64,000 bases of DNA from Rhodococcus spongiicola (GCF_004011835.1 NZ_RKLN01000001.1:620001-684000); one strand, 5' to 3'; shown: positions 34,330-43,377, counted from the first letter of the stretch. Made by a program: numbers and translations. The notes: generated by a model not told the origin, from the sequence alone.

Positions 34330-35862
34330 ATGGAGATCGAGGTACTCGGGCGCGCACTGACGACGCTACCCGCGGACGACGACCACCCCTACCGGACCGG
34401 AGCCTGGCGCCCCCAGAGCATCGAGCGAAGCGCCGACGCTCTCGAGGTCGTCGGGGAACTGCCGCCGGACCTCGACGGGGTCTACCTGCGTAACACCGAG
34501 AATCCGGTACACCCGGCACTCGACGGCAGGTACCACCCGTTCGACGGTGACGCCATGATCCATGCGGTCGGCTTTCGCGACGGAAAGGCGTTCTACCGCA
34601 ACCGCTTCGTGAAGACCGACGGCTTCCTGGCGGAACAGGCCGCGGGAGGTGCTCTGTGGGCCGGCATCGCGGAGCGTCCGGAACGCTCGATCCGTCAGGA
34701 CGGTTGGGGCGCACGCGGAAGGATGAAGGACGCATCCAGCACGGACGTGGTCGTGCACAACGGTGTTGCGCTCACGAGTTTCTGGCAGTGCGGCGACCTC
34801 TACCGGCTCGAACCGACGACGCTCGAGACCCTGGGCAAGGCGACCTGGGGCGGTCAGTTCCCGACCAGCCAAGGAGTGTCGGCACACCCCAAGGTCGACG
34901 ACCGAACCGGTGAAATGTTGTTCTTCAACTACGGAACCGAGGCGCCGTACATGCACTACGGCGTCATCGACTCCGACGACCGTCTGGTCCACTACGTCGA
35001 CATCGAACTGCCCGGTCCCCGACTGCCGCACGACATGGCATTCACCGACAACTACGCGATCCTCAACGACTGCCCGTTGTTCTGGCTGCCCGAAGCGCTC
35101 GCAGCGGGCAAGTACAGGCCGAAGTTCCATCCGGACATGCCTCTGCGGCTCGGCGTGATTCCACGGCGCGGAACGTCCGACCAGATCCGCTGGTTCGAGG
35201 CCTCGTCCACGTACGTCCTGCACTGGACCAACGCATACGAGAGCGGCGACGAGATCGTCCTCGAGGGCTTCCATCAGGAGTACCCGGAACCGGAGGACAA
35301 CGGCGAGGGTGGGATCTACCAGCGACTGTTCCGGTCCCTCGCGCTCGACCGAATGGGCACACACCTGCACCGGTGGCGCCTGAACCTACGCACGGGCGAA
35401 GTACGGGAGGAACGCCTTTCGGAGACGGTGACCGAGTTCGGGATGATCAACCCCCACCATGCCGGTAGGCAGCACCGCTACACCTACTCCGCGACCGGCG
35501 TCCCCGGCTGGTTCTTGTTCGACGGTCTGGTCAGGCACGACACGCTCACCGGCCGCGAGGACCGGTACTCGTTCGGCGAAGGCGTCTTCGGTAGCGAGAC
35601 GGCGATGGCTCCTCGCGTCGGCGGGAAGGGCGAGGACGACGGGTATCTGGTGACGATCGTGTCGGACGTCGACAGAGACCTGTCGGAGTGCTTGGTGTTC
35701 GACGCCGCCAACGTCGCCGACGGCCCCGTGGCGCGGATCCGGTTGCCGGAGCGCATATCCAGCGGTACGCATTCGACGTGGGCGCCGGGGGCGGACCTGC
35801 CGCACTGGCGGGCCTACGACGACCCCACGGTGGCGATGGGGTTCGATCGACCCGGACTATAG
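34330..35862 (+). CDS. Carotenoid cleavage / lignostilbene dioxygenase family protein
   Basis: A 510-residue RPE65/CCD-family oxygenase with a seven-bladed propeller. The four iron-binding His are probably in SAHPKV, LPHDMAF, VLHWTNAY and the C-terminal SGTHSTWAPG. The entry motif VYLRNTENPVHPALDGRYHPFDGDAMIHAV is typical. These enzymes cleave C=C bonds in carotenoids or stilbenes (e.g. isoeugenol, lignostilbene). ATG at 34330 has CAGGAG upstream. The neighbouring thiolases suggest processing of a cleavage product by beta-oxidation-like steps (inference). Confidence 0.87.
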   Translation: MEIEVLGRALTTLPADDDHPYRTGAWRPQSIERSADALEVVGELPPDLDGVYLRNTENPVHPALDGRYHPFDGDAMIHAVGFRDGKAFYRNRFVKTDGFLAEQAAGGALWAGIAERPERSIRQDGWGARGRMKDASSTDVVVHNGVALTSFWQCGDLYRLEPTTLETLGKATWGGQFPTSQGVSAHPKVDDRTGEMLFFNYGTEAPYMHYGVIDSDDRLVHYVDIELPGPRLPHDMAFTDNYAILNDCPLFWLPEALAAGKYRPKFHPDMPLRLGVIPRRGTSDQIRWFEASSTYVLHWTNAYESGDEIVLEGFHQEYPEPEDNGEGGIYQRLFRSLALDRMGTHLHRWRLNLRTGEVREERLSETVTEFGMINPHHAGRQHRYTYSATGVPGWFLFDGLVRHDTLTGREDRYSFGEGVFGSETAMAPRVGGKGEDDGYLVTIVSDVDRDLSECLVFDAANVADGPVARIRLPERISSGTHSTWAPGADLPHWRAYDDPTVAMGFDRPGL

Positions 35863-35871
35863 TCCTGAGAG

Positions 35872-36876
35872 ATGCCCGATGAGCTTGCGCCCGATGCCGG
35901 ACCGACGTCTCCGTCGGCCGGGCGCAAGCTCGACCCGGGCGGAGACAACGCGATCGCCGTGACGCTCGGCCTGCTCGGCGACGAGTGGAATCTGTGGATA
36001 CTGCGTCATTCCTTCCAGGGCGCCAAACGCTACAGCGACTGGATGCGCATCGGCGGAATCTCGCACGCGGTCCTGTCCTCGCGGCTCGCGACCCTCACCG
36101 GGGCAGGGATACTCGACCGAATTCGTTATCGGGACAAGCCACCTCGGTACGAGTACCGCCGCACAGCATGTGGTCAGCAGTTGTGGTCGGTTCTGTTGAC
36201 CGTGTGGTCGTGGGAGTTGCGGTGGACACCCGACGAGGGCGTCCTACCGCTCATGCGTCACATCACCTGCGACAGCCACTTCACCCCACTCCTGTTGTGC
36301 GCGTCCTGCGGCCGTCCCGCGGGCTTGGGCGACGTCGTCGCCGAGATGGGACCCAGCGGCGGATGGACCCGTAGTGTCCCCGCAGCAACGAGCCGACGTC
36401 GATCCAGCGGTGCCGCCCGTATGCCACGGGTGGTGCCGCAGACCATGGAACTGCTCGGCAACCGGTGGTCGGCCGCGATGCTGGGGGCCGCGTTCTTCGG
36501 CGCCACGCGCTACAGCGAATTCGCCGAGCGGATGCAGGCGTCTCCTACCATCGTGGCGGATCGACTGCGCACGTTCACCGAACTCGGCGTTCTACGCGAA
36601 TGTCCCAACACAGAACGCGCCGACCGGGTGACGTACCAATTGACCGAGAAGGGCCGGGCCTTCTTCCCGGTCGTGGTGTCGATGATCGCGTGGGGTCAGC
36701 GCTGGTTCCGGGCGCCCGAGGGCGACGCGATCGCCTTCGCGCACACCACTTGCGGAGACGCATTCACTCCACGGCTGGCGTGCAGTGAATGCGGTCTCGA
36801 ACTGGACGCGCCAACGGTTTCGGTGGAGAGCCGAACCACGGACGTTCCCCGCGGCCGGACACCGAATACCTTCTGA
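35872..36876 (+). CDS. Double HxlR-domain transcription regulator
   Basis: A 334-residue protein with two HxlR-type winged-helix domains (about residues 28-125 and 190-285). Each starts TLGLLGDEWNLWIL or TMELLGNRWSAAML and has a GATRYSEF-like helix. Each is followed by a Cys-containing tail: CDSHFTPLLLCASCG and CGDAFTPRLACSECG, possible zinc or redox sites. Usual HxlR proteins are about 110 residues and dimerise; here two units are fused. It lies 10 bases after the carotenoid oxygenase gene and is a plausible regulator of it. Confidence 0.85.
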   Translation: MPDELAPDAGPTSPSAGRKLDPGGDNAIAVTLGLLGDEWNLWILRHSFQGAKRYSDWMRIGGISHAVLSSRLATLTGAGILDRIRYRDKPPRYEYRRTACGQQLWSVLLTVWSWELRWTPDEGVLPLMRHITCDSHFTPLLLCASCGRPAGLGDVVAEMGPSGGWTRSVPAATSRRRSSGAARMPRVVPQTMELLGNRWSAAMLGAAFFGATRYSEFAERMQASPTIVADRLRTFTELGVLRECPNTERADRVTYQLTEKGRAFFPVVVSMIAWGQRWFRAPEGDAIAFAHTTCGDAFTPRLACSECGLELDAPTVSVESRTTDVPRGRTPNTF

Positions 36877-36895
36877 CGTCGCGGCGGTCGGAACG

Positions 36896-36927
36896 AAAAA
36901 ACCTGGGCCCGAATCTGTTCGAGCCCA
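36896..36927 (-). terminator. Terminator with T-run on minus strand
   Basis: The stem 36904-36913 with 36918-36927 (one mismatch, 4-base loop) is followed on the minus strand by GGTTTTTT (36896-36903). It ends the leftward MarR/NCS2 transcript. Confidence 0.8.
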
Positions 36928-36942
36928 AGTCACAACAGTCGG

Positions 36943-37371
36943 TCAGTCGTTCTCGACGAGGGACGTGAGGATGACCACGGCATCACGAAGGGTCGCGCGT
37001 TGCTCGTCATCGAGGTGTGACAGCTTCTCGGTCATCCAGGCCTCGCGAGCCTGAGTTTCACTTTCCATGAGGGCCTGACCCGCGCTGGACAGCGAAACGA
37101 TGATCTGGCGCCCGTCGGTGGGATGCGGTGCGCGATCGACCAGTCCGAGATCGCCGAGCGAGGCGATGACTCGGGTCATCGACGGCGGCTGCACCTTCTC
37201 ACGGGCGGCGAGCGCACCAGGAGTCATGGCACCCTCGGTGCTGAGTGTGGCGAGGGCCGACAACTGCGTCAGCGTCACCTGCGCATCGCTCCTCCGCCCA
37301 CGCAGGTGTCGCGTCAAACGCACCACCGCAAGGGAAAGGTCGCTGGCAAGGGCGCGAGTATCCGATGTCAC
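36943..37371 (-). CDS. MarR-family regulator (Rv0880-like)
   Basis: A 142-residue regulator with the winged HTH at about residues 45-100 (MTPGALAAREKVQPPSMTRVIASLGDLGLVDRAPHPTDGRQIIVSLSSAG). GTG at 37371 aligns with the start of mycobacterial homologues (SDxRxLASDLSLAV, recalled); a GTG at 37410 overlapping the NCS2 stop (GTGA) is an alternative. It lies directly after the purine permease and may regulate it. Confidence 0.85.
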   Translation of the reverse strand: MTSDTRALASDLSLAVVRLTRHLRGRRSDAQVTLTQLSALATLSTEGAMTPGALAAREKVQPPSMTRVIASLGDLGLVDRAPHPTDGRQIIVSLSSAGQALMESETQAREAWMTEKLSHLDDEQRATLRDAVVILTSLVEND

Positions 37372-37406
37372 AGGTCCAAACAATACGGGAACTCGAGCCC
37401 TCTCAA

Positions 37407-38897
37407 TCACGTAACGGCGTCAGTAATCGGGCCAACCGCGAAGTATGCGACGAACAGCACCGCGATAATCCACAACAGCGGATGCACCTTCTTGGCGTTC
37501 CCGCCCGCGGCCGCGATGGCCACATACGAGATAAACCCGACACCGATGCCGTTGGCGATCGAGTAGGTGAACGGCATCGTGACAATCGTGAGGAACGCCG
37601 GCAAGGCGATCGAGAACTTGCTGAAGTCGATGTCGCGAACCTGCCCGATCATCAACGCGCCCACCACCACCAGAGCCGGAGCGGCCGCCTCGATCGGGAC
37701 CACCGAGTACAGCGGGGTGAGGAACATCGCGGCCAGGAACAGTACGCCGGTGACCACGTTGGCGAGACCGGTGCGCGCACCCTCGGCGATGCCGGACGCG
37801 GATTCGACGAACACCGTGTTGGACGACGCGGACGCGCCGCCACCGACGACGGCGCCGGCACCCTCGACGACGAGGGCCTTGCCGATTCCGGGCAGGTTGC
37901 CGTCCTTGTCGGCGAGACGGGCTTCCTTGCCGAGGCCGGTCATGGTGCCCATCGCGTCGAAGAAGTTGGCGAGTACCAGCGTGAAGACGAGCAGGCTCGC
38001 GGCGAGGACGCCGATACGGGTGAACGCACCGAACAGGCTGAAGTCGCCGACCAGGCTCAGGTCGGGCATCTGCGCGACGACGTCGGGTAGCGCGGGGACG
38101 CTGAGGTTCCAGCCCTTGGGATCGACACCCTTGGATGCCCCGATGTCGAAGACCGCCTCGAGGATGGCGGCCAGCACGGTGGTGACGACGATGCCGATCA
38201 GCAGGCCGCCGCGGACCTTCCGCACGACGAGCGCGCCCATGAGCAGGACGCCGAAAATGAATACGGCGGTCGGCCATGCGGAGATCGAACCCTCGATACC
38301 GAGGCCGACGGGGACGGTCGTGCCGGCGGCGTCCGGAACGCGACGTACGAAGCCGGCGTCGACCAGGCCGATGAACGCGATGAACATGCCGATACCGGCG
38401 GCGATCGCGGCCTTGAGCTCACGCGGGATGGCGTTGAAGACCGCGGTGCGGAAGCCGGTGACCGCCAGCGCGACGATGATGATGCCGTCGATGACGACCA
38501 ATCCCATGGCCTCGGGCCACGTCACCTGCGGCGCGATCGACACCGCGAGCAGGCTGTTGATGCCCAGACCCGCCGCTATGCCGAACGGGTAGTTGGCGAC
38601 GATGCCGAAGATGATGCTCATCAAGCCGGCTGCGAGCGCCGTGACGGCGGCGACCTGGGTGACCGGAAGGATGTTGCCGAGCACGTCCGTCTTCGCGGCG
38701 GCGTCATCGGCAGAGAAGCTCCCGAGGATCAGCGGGTTGAGAACGACGATGTACGCCATGGCCACGAACGTGACCAGGCCGCCGCGGACCTCTCGGCTGA
38801 TGGTCGATCCCCGCTCGGTGATCTTGAAATAGGTATCGAGCAACCGCGAGGGTGTCGACTGCCTAGTGGGCTCGGGGGCATTCTGGGTGACCGCCAT
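37407..38897 (-). CDS. NCS2-family purine permease (AzgA-like)
   Basis: A 496-residue transporter with about 13 membrane helices. It has the AzgA-type pattern: N-terminal GSTISREVRGGLVTFVAMAYIVVLNPLIL, GIAAGLGINSLLAVS, FFDAMGTMTGLGKEARL and the central ASASSNTVFVESASGIAEGARTGLA. AzgA proteins import adenine, guanine and hypoxanthine. ATG at 38897. MarR follows on the same strand and may respond to purines. Confidence 0.9.
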   Translation of the reverse strand: MAVTQNAPEPTRQSTPSRLLDTYFKITERGSTISREVRGGLVTFVAMAYIVVLNPLILGSFSADDAAAKTDVLGNILPVTQVAAVTALAAGLMSIIFGIVANYPFGIAAGLGINSLLAVSIAPQVTWPEAMGLVVIDGIIIVALAVTGFRTAVFNAIPRELKAAIAAGIGMFIAFIGLVDAGFVRRVPDAAGTTVPVGLGIEGSISAWPTAVFIFGVLLMGALVVRKVRGGLLIGIVVTTVLAAILEAVFDIGASKGVDPKGWNLSVPALPDVVAQMPDLSLVGDFSLFGAFTRIGVLAASLLVFTLVLANFFDAMGTMTGLGKEARLADKDGNLPGIGKALVVEGAGAVVGGGASASSNTVFVESASGIAEGARTGLANVVTGVLFLAAMFLTPLYSVVPIEAAAPALVVVGALMIGQVRDIDFSKFSIALPAFLTIVTMPFTYSIANGIGVGFISYVAIAAAGGNAKKVHPLLWIIAVLFVAYFAVGPITDAVT

Positions 38898-38978
38898 GTC
38901 GTTCTCGAGTCCAATCGCCGGAATGTCGGATTTCGTTCATGGCAGAGTAGGGCACCGAGGGCCGGGTAACTTACTCGT

Positions 38979-39224
38979 GTGACCGAGATCCATCGCACGA
39001 CGCTCGTGGAACGCCTGTCCGACCCACGCCCGGTGGTCGCTGTCGGCACTCTCGCGTGGGTGCTGGCGACCGTCGTCGTCCTGCTGGCCGGAGAGCCCTG
39101 GAGCGGTGCGCTACCTGTCTGCTACGCGGGAACTGCCTTGGGGGTCCTGGGATTCGGCGTGTTCCTCGTTCAGCGAAGCGCAGCTCGACGCGGCAAGCGC
39201 GGCGCCCAGCGCGGGCTCGACTGA
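38979..39224 (+). CDS. DUF2530 small membrane protein
   Basis: An 81-residue protein with two hydrophobic helices (about 18-40 and 48-66) and a basic C-terminus. Size and context next to MarR match DUF2530 (M. tuberculosis Rv0879c, recalled). GTG at 38979. Divergent from NCS2 and convergent with PAP2. Function unknown. Confidence 0.7.
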   Translation: MTEIHRTTLVERLSDPRPVVAVGTLAWVLATVVVLLAGEPWSGALPVCYAGTALGVLGFGVFLVQRSAARRGKRGAQRGLD

Positions 39225-39260
39225 ACGCCCCGGCCGTCGCGGTTCCAGCCGTAACGAACG

Positions 39261-39815
39261 TCACACACCGTTCGACCGTGTCACCGGCGCGCGGCGGCGT
39301 CGGACCGCCCAGATCCACAAACCTGCCCACACGACCCCGAAGGCCCAGCCGGCGAGCACATCGGTGAGCCAGTGGGCGCCCAGATACACCCGTGACGCTC
39401 CGACTGCGAGGGTGTAGCACGCGAGCAACACGAGGAGGCTGATCCGTCGCACGCCGGGGGTGACGAACCGCACCACGACTGCGCCGAGCACGCACGCGAG
39501 GATCGCGGTCATCATTGCGTGCCCGGACGGGAACGAGTAGGTGTCGAGCTCGACGAGCCGTGCCGACGCCGGCGGTCGCATTCGGCCGAACAGTAGCTTG
39601 AGCGAACTCATCAGCGCCCAGCCCGTCAGCATCGCGCCGGAAACCATCACGGCCTCGGCCCGGTGTTGCCGACGCAGCAGCAAGATCGTCACGACGGCGA
39701 CGACCGCGAACACCGCGACCGTCCCGCCGCTGTGGGTGACCACGGTCATGATGTCGGTGAGCAGCGGCGCACGGTGTTCGAGCATCCACTGAAGCACCGA
39801 CTGGTCGACCGTCAT
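39261..39815 (-). CDS. PAP2-family phosphatase
   Basis: A 184-residue six-helix membrane enzyme. The phosphatase motifs are KLLFGRMRPP (motif 1, a KxxxxxxRP variant), SFPSGHAM (motif 2) and SRVYLGAHWLTDVLAG (motif 3, SRxxxxxHxxxD), all with catalytic His/Arg. It likely dephosphorylates a lipid phosphate such as undecaprenyl diphosphate or phosphatidic acid outside the membrane. ATG at 39815 overlaps the stop of the sacsin-like gene (ATGA). Confidence 0.88.
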   Translation of the reverse strand: MTVDQSVLQWMLEHRAPLLTDIMTVVTHSGGTVAVFAVVAVVTILLLRRQHRAEAVMVSGAMLTGWALMSSLKLLFGRMRPPASARLVELDTYSFPSGHAMMTAILACVLGAVVVRFVTPGVRRISLLVLLACYTLAVGASRVYLGAHWLTDVLAGWAFGVVWAGLWIWAVRRRRAPVTRSNGV

Positions 39816-42553
39816 GATCCTTCCCCGACCTGCCACCGACGCAAGTGTGTGCGTCCCTCGTCGTCCACCCACCAGGGCACCGCGACATCACCCTCGACGG
39901 CGCCCCGTGTCCGGACGACGAGGGCGTCGTGGACGACGACGGGTCCGGTCGGTAGGTGCATCCCGAGCGCGGCACACGCCAGCACCGCTCCGGGTTCGCG
40001 GTCCCACGAGCTGACCTCCCCGTCTCCCAGGATCTCGGCGTCGATCGCGGTGGACGCGAGCGGCAGGTCCAGCAGATCGGCGAGCGCCGGAGCAGTCTCG
40101 AACGCGCCGAGCACGATCCGCTCTGGTGGGATGGCCGCTCCGAGGTGTGCCCGGTCGAGAACCAACGCGTCCTCGGGGTCGACGACGGTGCCGGCGAGAC
40201 TGCGAACCCGCGAGGGCAGGATCAGCTCGTCGAGGTCCAGCACATGCCTCGACGCGGCAGCGCCGAGCAGCCGGTGCGTGCGAGCCACGACGTCGGGGGT
40301 GACGGTGCGCGTGGCATCGGCGAGCCGGTCCAGCAGGACACCGGCCAACTCGGTGTCGTCGATGACCGCCGGTGCAAGCGCCGCGGCCAGCGCGGGCGCG
40401 GCCGGGTGGTCGAGGACGTCGAGCAGACCGGCGAAGGTGTCGTCGTCGCGCGCACGCAGCACAGCCAGCGGTCGACCGTCGATCCTCGCGTGGCGGCGCA
40501 GCCACCACGCCGTGTAACCGTTGCGGTCGGCGAGCGCGGCTGCTGTCTCGGGGTCGTCGGCCAGCAGCGTGAGGGCCTGTGGCCACCGGCTGGGATCGAC
40601 CAAGTCCAGGTCGCGGACCGCGACGAGCGTGTCCGGGTCGTCGTCGAGGGTGTCCCACCAGGCGTCCTCGTCGTCGAGATCGTGCTCGGGACCGGTGGGA
40701 AGCTCCGCGCGCAGCACCGCAAACCCCCAGCCGACACCGAGAGCGCGCAGCGGCTCCTCCCCCACTCGAGCGACCAGGTCGGCATCGACGGTGCCGAACG
40801 GCGAGTCCTCGACGAGGACGTCCGCGAGCGGTGCGCCCGGCAGCAGCAATTCATCGGCGGGCACCAGTTCGCCGTCGGCGGCCGGCAGCGGCAGCTCACC
40901 GAGCCACGCCGGTCTCGCGTCTGGCTCCGCGAGACCGACGAGCGCGAGCACGGCGGTCGCCAATTCGGTTGCCGTGGTTGGGTCGTCGTAGTCGAGATCC
41001 TCCATCCGCGCCTTCAGCGCCGGGTCGGACAGCAGGTCACCGGCAGTCGCCCGCTCGGCGCCGAGACGGTTCAGCAGCGGATGTGCGGCGCCGGGGTGGA
41101 CCAGCCGCACCCAGTCGAGTGCCGTTCCGGCATTGCCCAGTGCGCCCCCCAGGTCGGTACCGGTGACGGTCGTCCGTGGCCCGGTGACGGTACGGCCGTC
41201 AGCGAGCGGAACCGGGATCGCCGCAAGTTCTTCCACTGCGATCGCATCTACGACGATCGGCTCGATCGCGGTGTAGAGCGCGTGCCACCACGACGGCTCC
41301 CGGTCATGCCCACCTAGGAGTTCGGCGATGCGTGCCAGTCCGATCCGGTGCACGTCGACGGCCGCGAGCGCGGAGGCGTGTCGCGGCCCGGACAGGTGCG
41401 GGTCGACGAGATCGGGCACGACATCCGCGAGGGCGCCGGCCAACTCGGGAGTCAGCCCGGAGACGATCGTGGCGCGAGCGGGCGCGAGGTCGCCGGCGCC
41501 GGCCGCCGGTAGCCACGCGTGGGTACGAAGTTCGCGGAGCAACGCCTCGCGCAGCACCGCGTCGACCTCGCTCCGGGCGAACCCCGGCAAGGGCACGAGG
41601 TCGGGGCGCTGGTCGCTCGGCAACGCAGCCGCGAAGTCGGCGTACCCACGGACCAGATCGGTCAGGCCCGTCCCGGGCAGGATGCGCCGACGGTCGGGCT
41701 GCATCGCGACGTCGGCGATCAGTAGCGCGGGGATGGACAATTCCTCGTCGGAGCGGGTCGGCGCCCGCAGCACATCTCCGGTCAACGGCTGTAGGCGCCC
41801 GTCGGCCACCGGCACCAGCCATCGCGCGGCCTTCGTCACGTACTGCCACCAGGTGGTGGGACCGATGGTGACCTCGATGAGCCCACCACCGAGATCGCGC
41901 TCGGTCCGGTGTAACCGCGCCCCGTCGATCTCGATCGACTCGAGGGCCGGCAGTTCGAGGAGCAGGTCGACTGCCTCGGCGGCGAACCCCGCGAGCACGG
42001 CGTCGACGTCCACGTCGGAACGCAGTCGCAGGACCACTTCGGAGTCGAACCCCACGGGTGGACGCTCGTCGATAGGCCACGCCAGCCGGAGCACCGGTGC
42101 GCCGGAGTCGGGAACCTCGAGTCCGGCAGAAGCGAGTTCGATGCGGGTGCGTTCCGACGAGAAGGCCAGCGAGCCGCTCGAGGAGCGCAGTTCGACATCG
42201 TCACTCACCGCGAGCACCGAGGTGAAACCGACCCCGAATCGCCCTACTCCTGTGGACTTTCCAGACGCTCGCAGGGCAACCAGGGCGTGAACTCCATCGC
42301 GGTCCAACGGTGCACCGGTGTTCGCGATGCTCAACACGTCGCCGTGCAGTTGTACCCGCAACTTGCCCCGCGCGCCGGCGGCCATAGCGGCGTCGGCGGC
42401 GTTCTGGGCCAGTTCAGTGAGAACGCGGTCGCGGTAGCCGGCACGGACGAGATCGGCCTCGGCTGCAACGTCTTCACGTAGACGGGTCGGCGAACCACGC
42501 CACGCAAGGAGCGTCCCCTCCCGGAGCGCGGCGGTATCGAAGGGGTCCGTCAG
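39812..42553 (-). CDS. Sacsin N-terminal ATPase-like (GHKL) protein, probable CTG start
   Basis: About 913 residues. The first in-frame ATG is at 42385, but starting there would remove the GHKL N-box ELAQNAADAA, which supplies the essential Glu and Asn. Upstream, the frame stays open to a CTG at 42553 that overlaps the DUF3027 stop (CTGA); there is no ATG, GTG or TTG in between. That start gives MTDPFDTAALREGTLLAWRGSP. GHKL motifs continue with DGVHALVALRASGKSTGVGRFGVGFTSVLAVSD. The rest is Leu/Asp-rich with no known domain. Family members are annotated as sacsin-type ATP-binding proteins of unknown role. It is coupled to PAP2 downstream. Confidence 0.8.
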   Translation of the reverse strand: MTDPFDTAALREGTLLAWRGSPTRLREDVAAEADLVRAGYRDRVLTELAQNAADAAMAAGARGKLRVQLHGDVLSIANTGAPLDRDGVHALVALRASGKSTGVGRFGVGFTSVLAVSDDVELRSSSGSLAFSSERTRIELASAGLEVPDSGAPVLRLAWPIDERPPVGFDSEVVLRLRSDVDVDAVLAGFAAEAVDLLLELPALESIEIDGARLHRTERDLGGGLIEVTIGPTTWWQYVTKAARWLVPVADGRLQPLTGDVLRAPTRSDEELSIPALLIADVAMQPDRRRILPGTGLTDLVRGYADFAAALPSDQRPDLVPLPGFARSEVDAVLREALLRELRTHAWLPAAGAGDLAPARATIVSGLTPELAGALADVVPDLVDPHLSGPRHASALAAVDVHRIGLARIAELLGGHDREPSWWHALYTAIEPIVVDAIAVEELAAIPVPLADGRTVTGPRTTVTGTDLGGALGNAGTALDWVRLVHPGAAHPLLNRLGAERATAGDLLSDPALKARMEDLDYDDPTTATELATAVLALVGLAEPDARPAWLGELPLPAADGELVPADELLLPGAPLADVLVEDSPFGTVDADLVARVGEEPLRALGVGWGFAVLRAELPTGPEHDLDDEDAWWDTLDDDPDTLVAVRDLDLVDPSRWPQALTLLADDPETAAALADRNGYTAWWLRRHARIDGRPLAVLRARDDDTFAGLLDVLDHPAAPALAAALAPAVIDDTELAGVLLDRLADATRTVTPDVVARTHRLLGAAASRHVLDLDELILPSRVRSLAGTVVDPEDALVLDRAHLGAAIPPERIVLGAFETAPALADLLDLPLASTAIDAEILGDGEVSSWDREPGAVLACAALGMHLPTGPVVVHDALVVRTRGAVEGDVAVPWWVDDEGRTHLRRWQVGEGS

Positions 42554-43377
42554 TTGCCCGATGCCGAATCCAGCGGGGGCTCGAGTTCGGTCGGCGTACC
42601 GGGCTCCGCAGGGGCCTCGTCGACCGCGGGTGCCTCCACGACCTCGACCGCGGCGTCGTCGTAGGCGTCGTAACGGGGCGTGCCGGTGCCGGTGGGCAGG
42701 GTCGTGTCGGAATGCGCGCCACAGCCGAAGGCCGCGTTGACCACGTGCCCGTCGGCGGCCATCTCGTTACCGCAGACACCGAACTCGGCTCGCAGCACCC
42801 CGGAGAGCGGCAGGTAGAAGCCGCACAACTCGCACGTCGACGGCGCGGCCTTCGCCATCTCCGAGTCGGGCCCGTACTCGCCTTCGCGCCAGCGTTGGGC
42901 GCAGTCGAGTCGGCCTTCCCGGCTCATGACCTGTTTACGTCCCAGCCCCACCTCGTAGGCGACCGCGTCGATCTCGGGGTCACCGGTGGCAAAGTAGCCA
43001 GGCACTAGGCGCGGATCGTTCTCCGGCGGTGCCAGCAAGTCTCCGGGAGAGAGGTCGCCGGGGCGGACCCGCTGGTTCCACGGCACCCAGTCGGGAGCCA
43101 CGAGTGCGTCCGGTCCTGGAAGGAGCGCAAGCTCGCTGATCGTGACGTGATCGGAGTCCGGGGCGGCGGCCAGCACGACGGCCCACTGCCAGCCGTTGTA
43201 GCCAGGCAGCTTGGCCTCGAATCGGTGCGTGGCGGCGCAGTCGTCCTCCGCGGTGACACCGAGGTGATCACCCACACTGCCCTCGTTCAATTCGACGAGC
43301 GCCGCGCGGGCACGCTCGACCGCTCGAGCGAGTACGGGGCGCACGACGGCGTTCTCGGGAGACGACGCAACACTCAC
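42550..43377 (-). CDS. DUF3027 family protein
   Basis: A 275-residue protein of the actinobacterial DUF3027 group: HRFEAKLPGYNGWQWAVVLAAAPDSDHVTISELALLPGPDALVAPDWVPW is the conserved core. A Cys/His cluster (CELCGFY, FGVCGNE, FGCGAHSD) could bind zinc. Acidic, Pro-rich C-terminus. GTG at 43377. Its stop overlaps the CTG of the sacsin-like gene, forming a DUF3027-ATPase-PAP2 operon. Function unknown. Confidence 0.78.
   Translation of the reverse strand: MSVASSPENAVVRPVLARAVERARAALVELNEGSVGDHLGVTAEDDCAATHRFEAKLPGYNGWQWAVVLAAAPDSDHVTISELALLPGPDALVAPDWVPWNQRVRPGDLSPGDLLAPPENDPRLVPGYFATGDPEIDAVAYEVGLGRKQVMSREGRLDCAQRWREGEYGPDSEMAKAAPSTCELCGFYLPLSGVLRAEFGVCGNEMAADGHVVNAAFGCGAHSDTTLPTGTGTPRYDAYDDAAVEVVEAPAVDEAPAEPGTPTELEPPLDSASGN

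Noticed and set aside
32954-34735. 593-residue minus-strand frame opposite the SCP2 thiolase
   Set aside because: Antisense to a well-supported gene; contains the 16-bp repeat translated as SENVSVRKCQ-like text, a by-product.
36904-36927. tRNA T-arm-like sequence (GTTCGAGCC)
   Set aside because: No acceptor, D-arm or anticodon stem around it; the hairpin plus T-run fits a terminator.
42474-42779. Small minus-strand frame at the DUF3027/ATPase junction
   Set aside because: Overlaps both real genes in a third frame and has random-like Pro/Thr/Arg composition.
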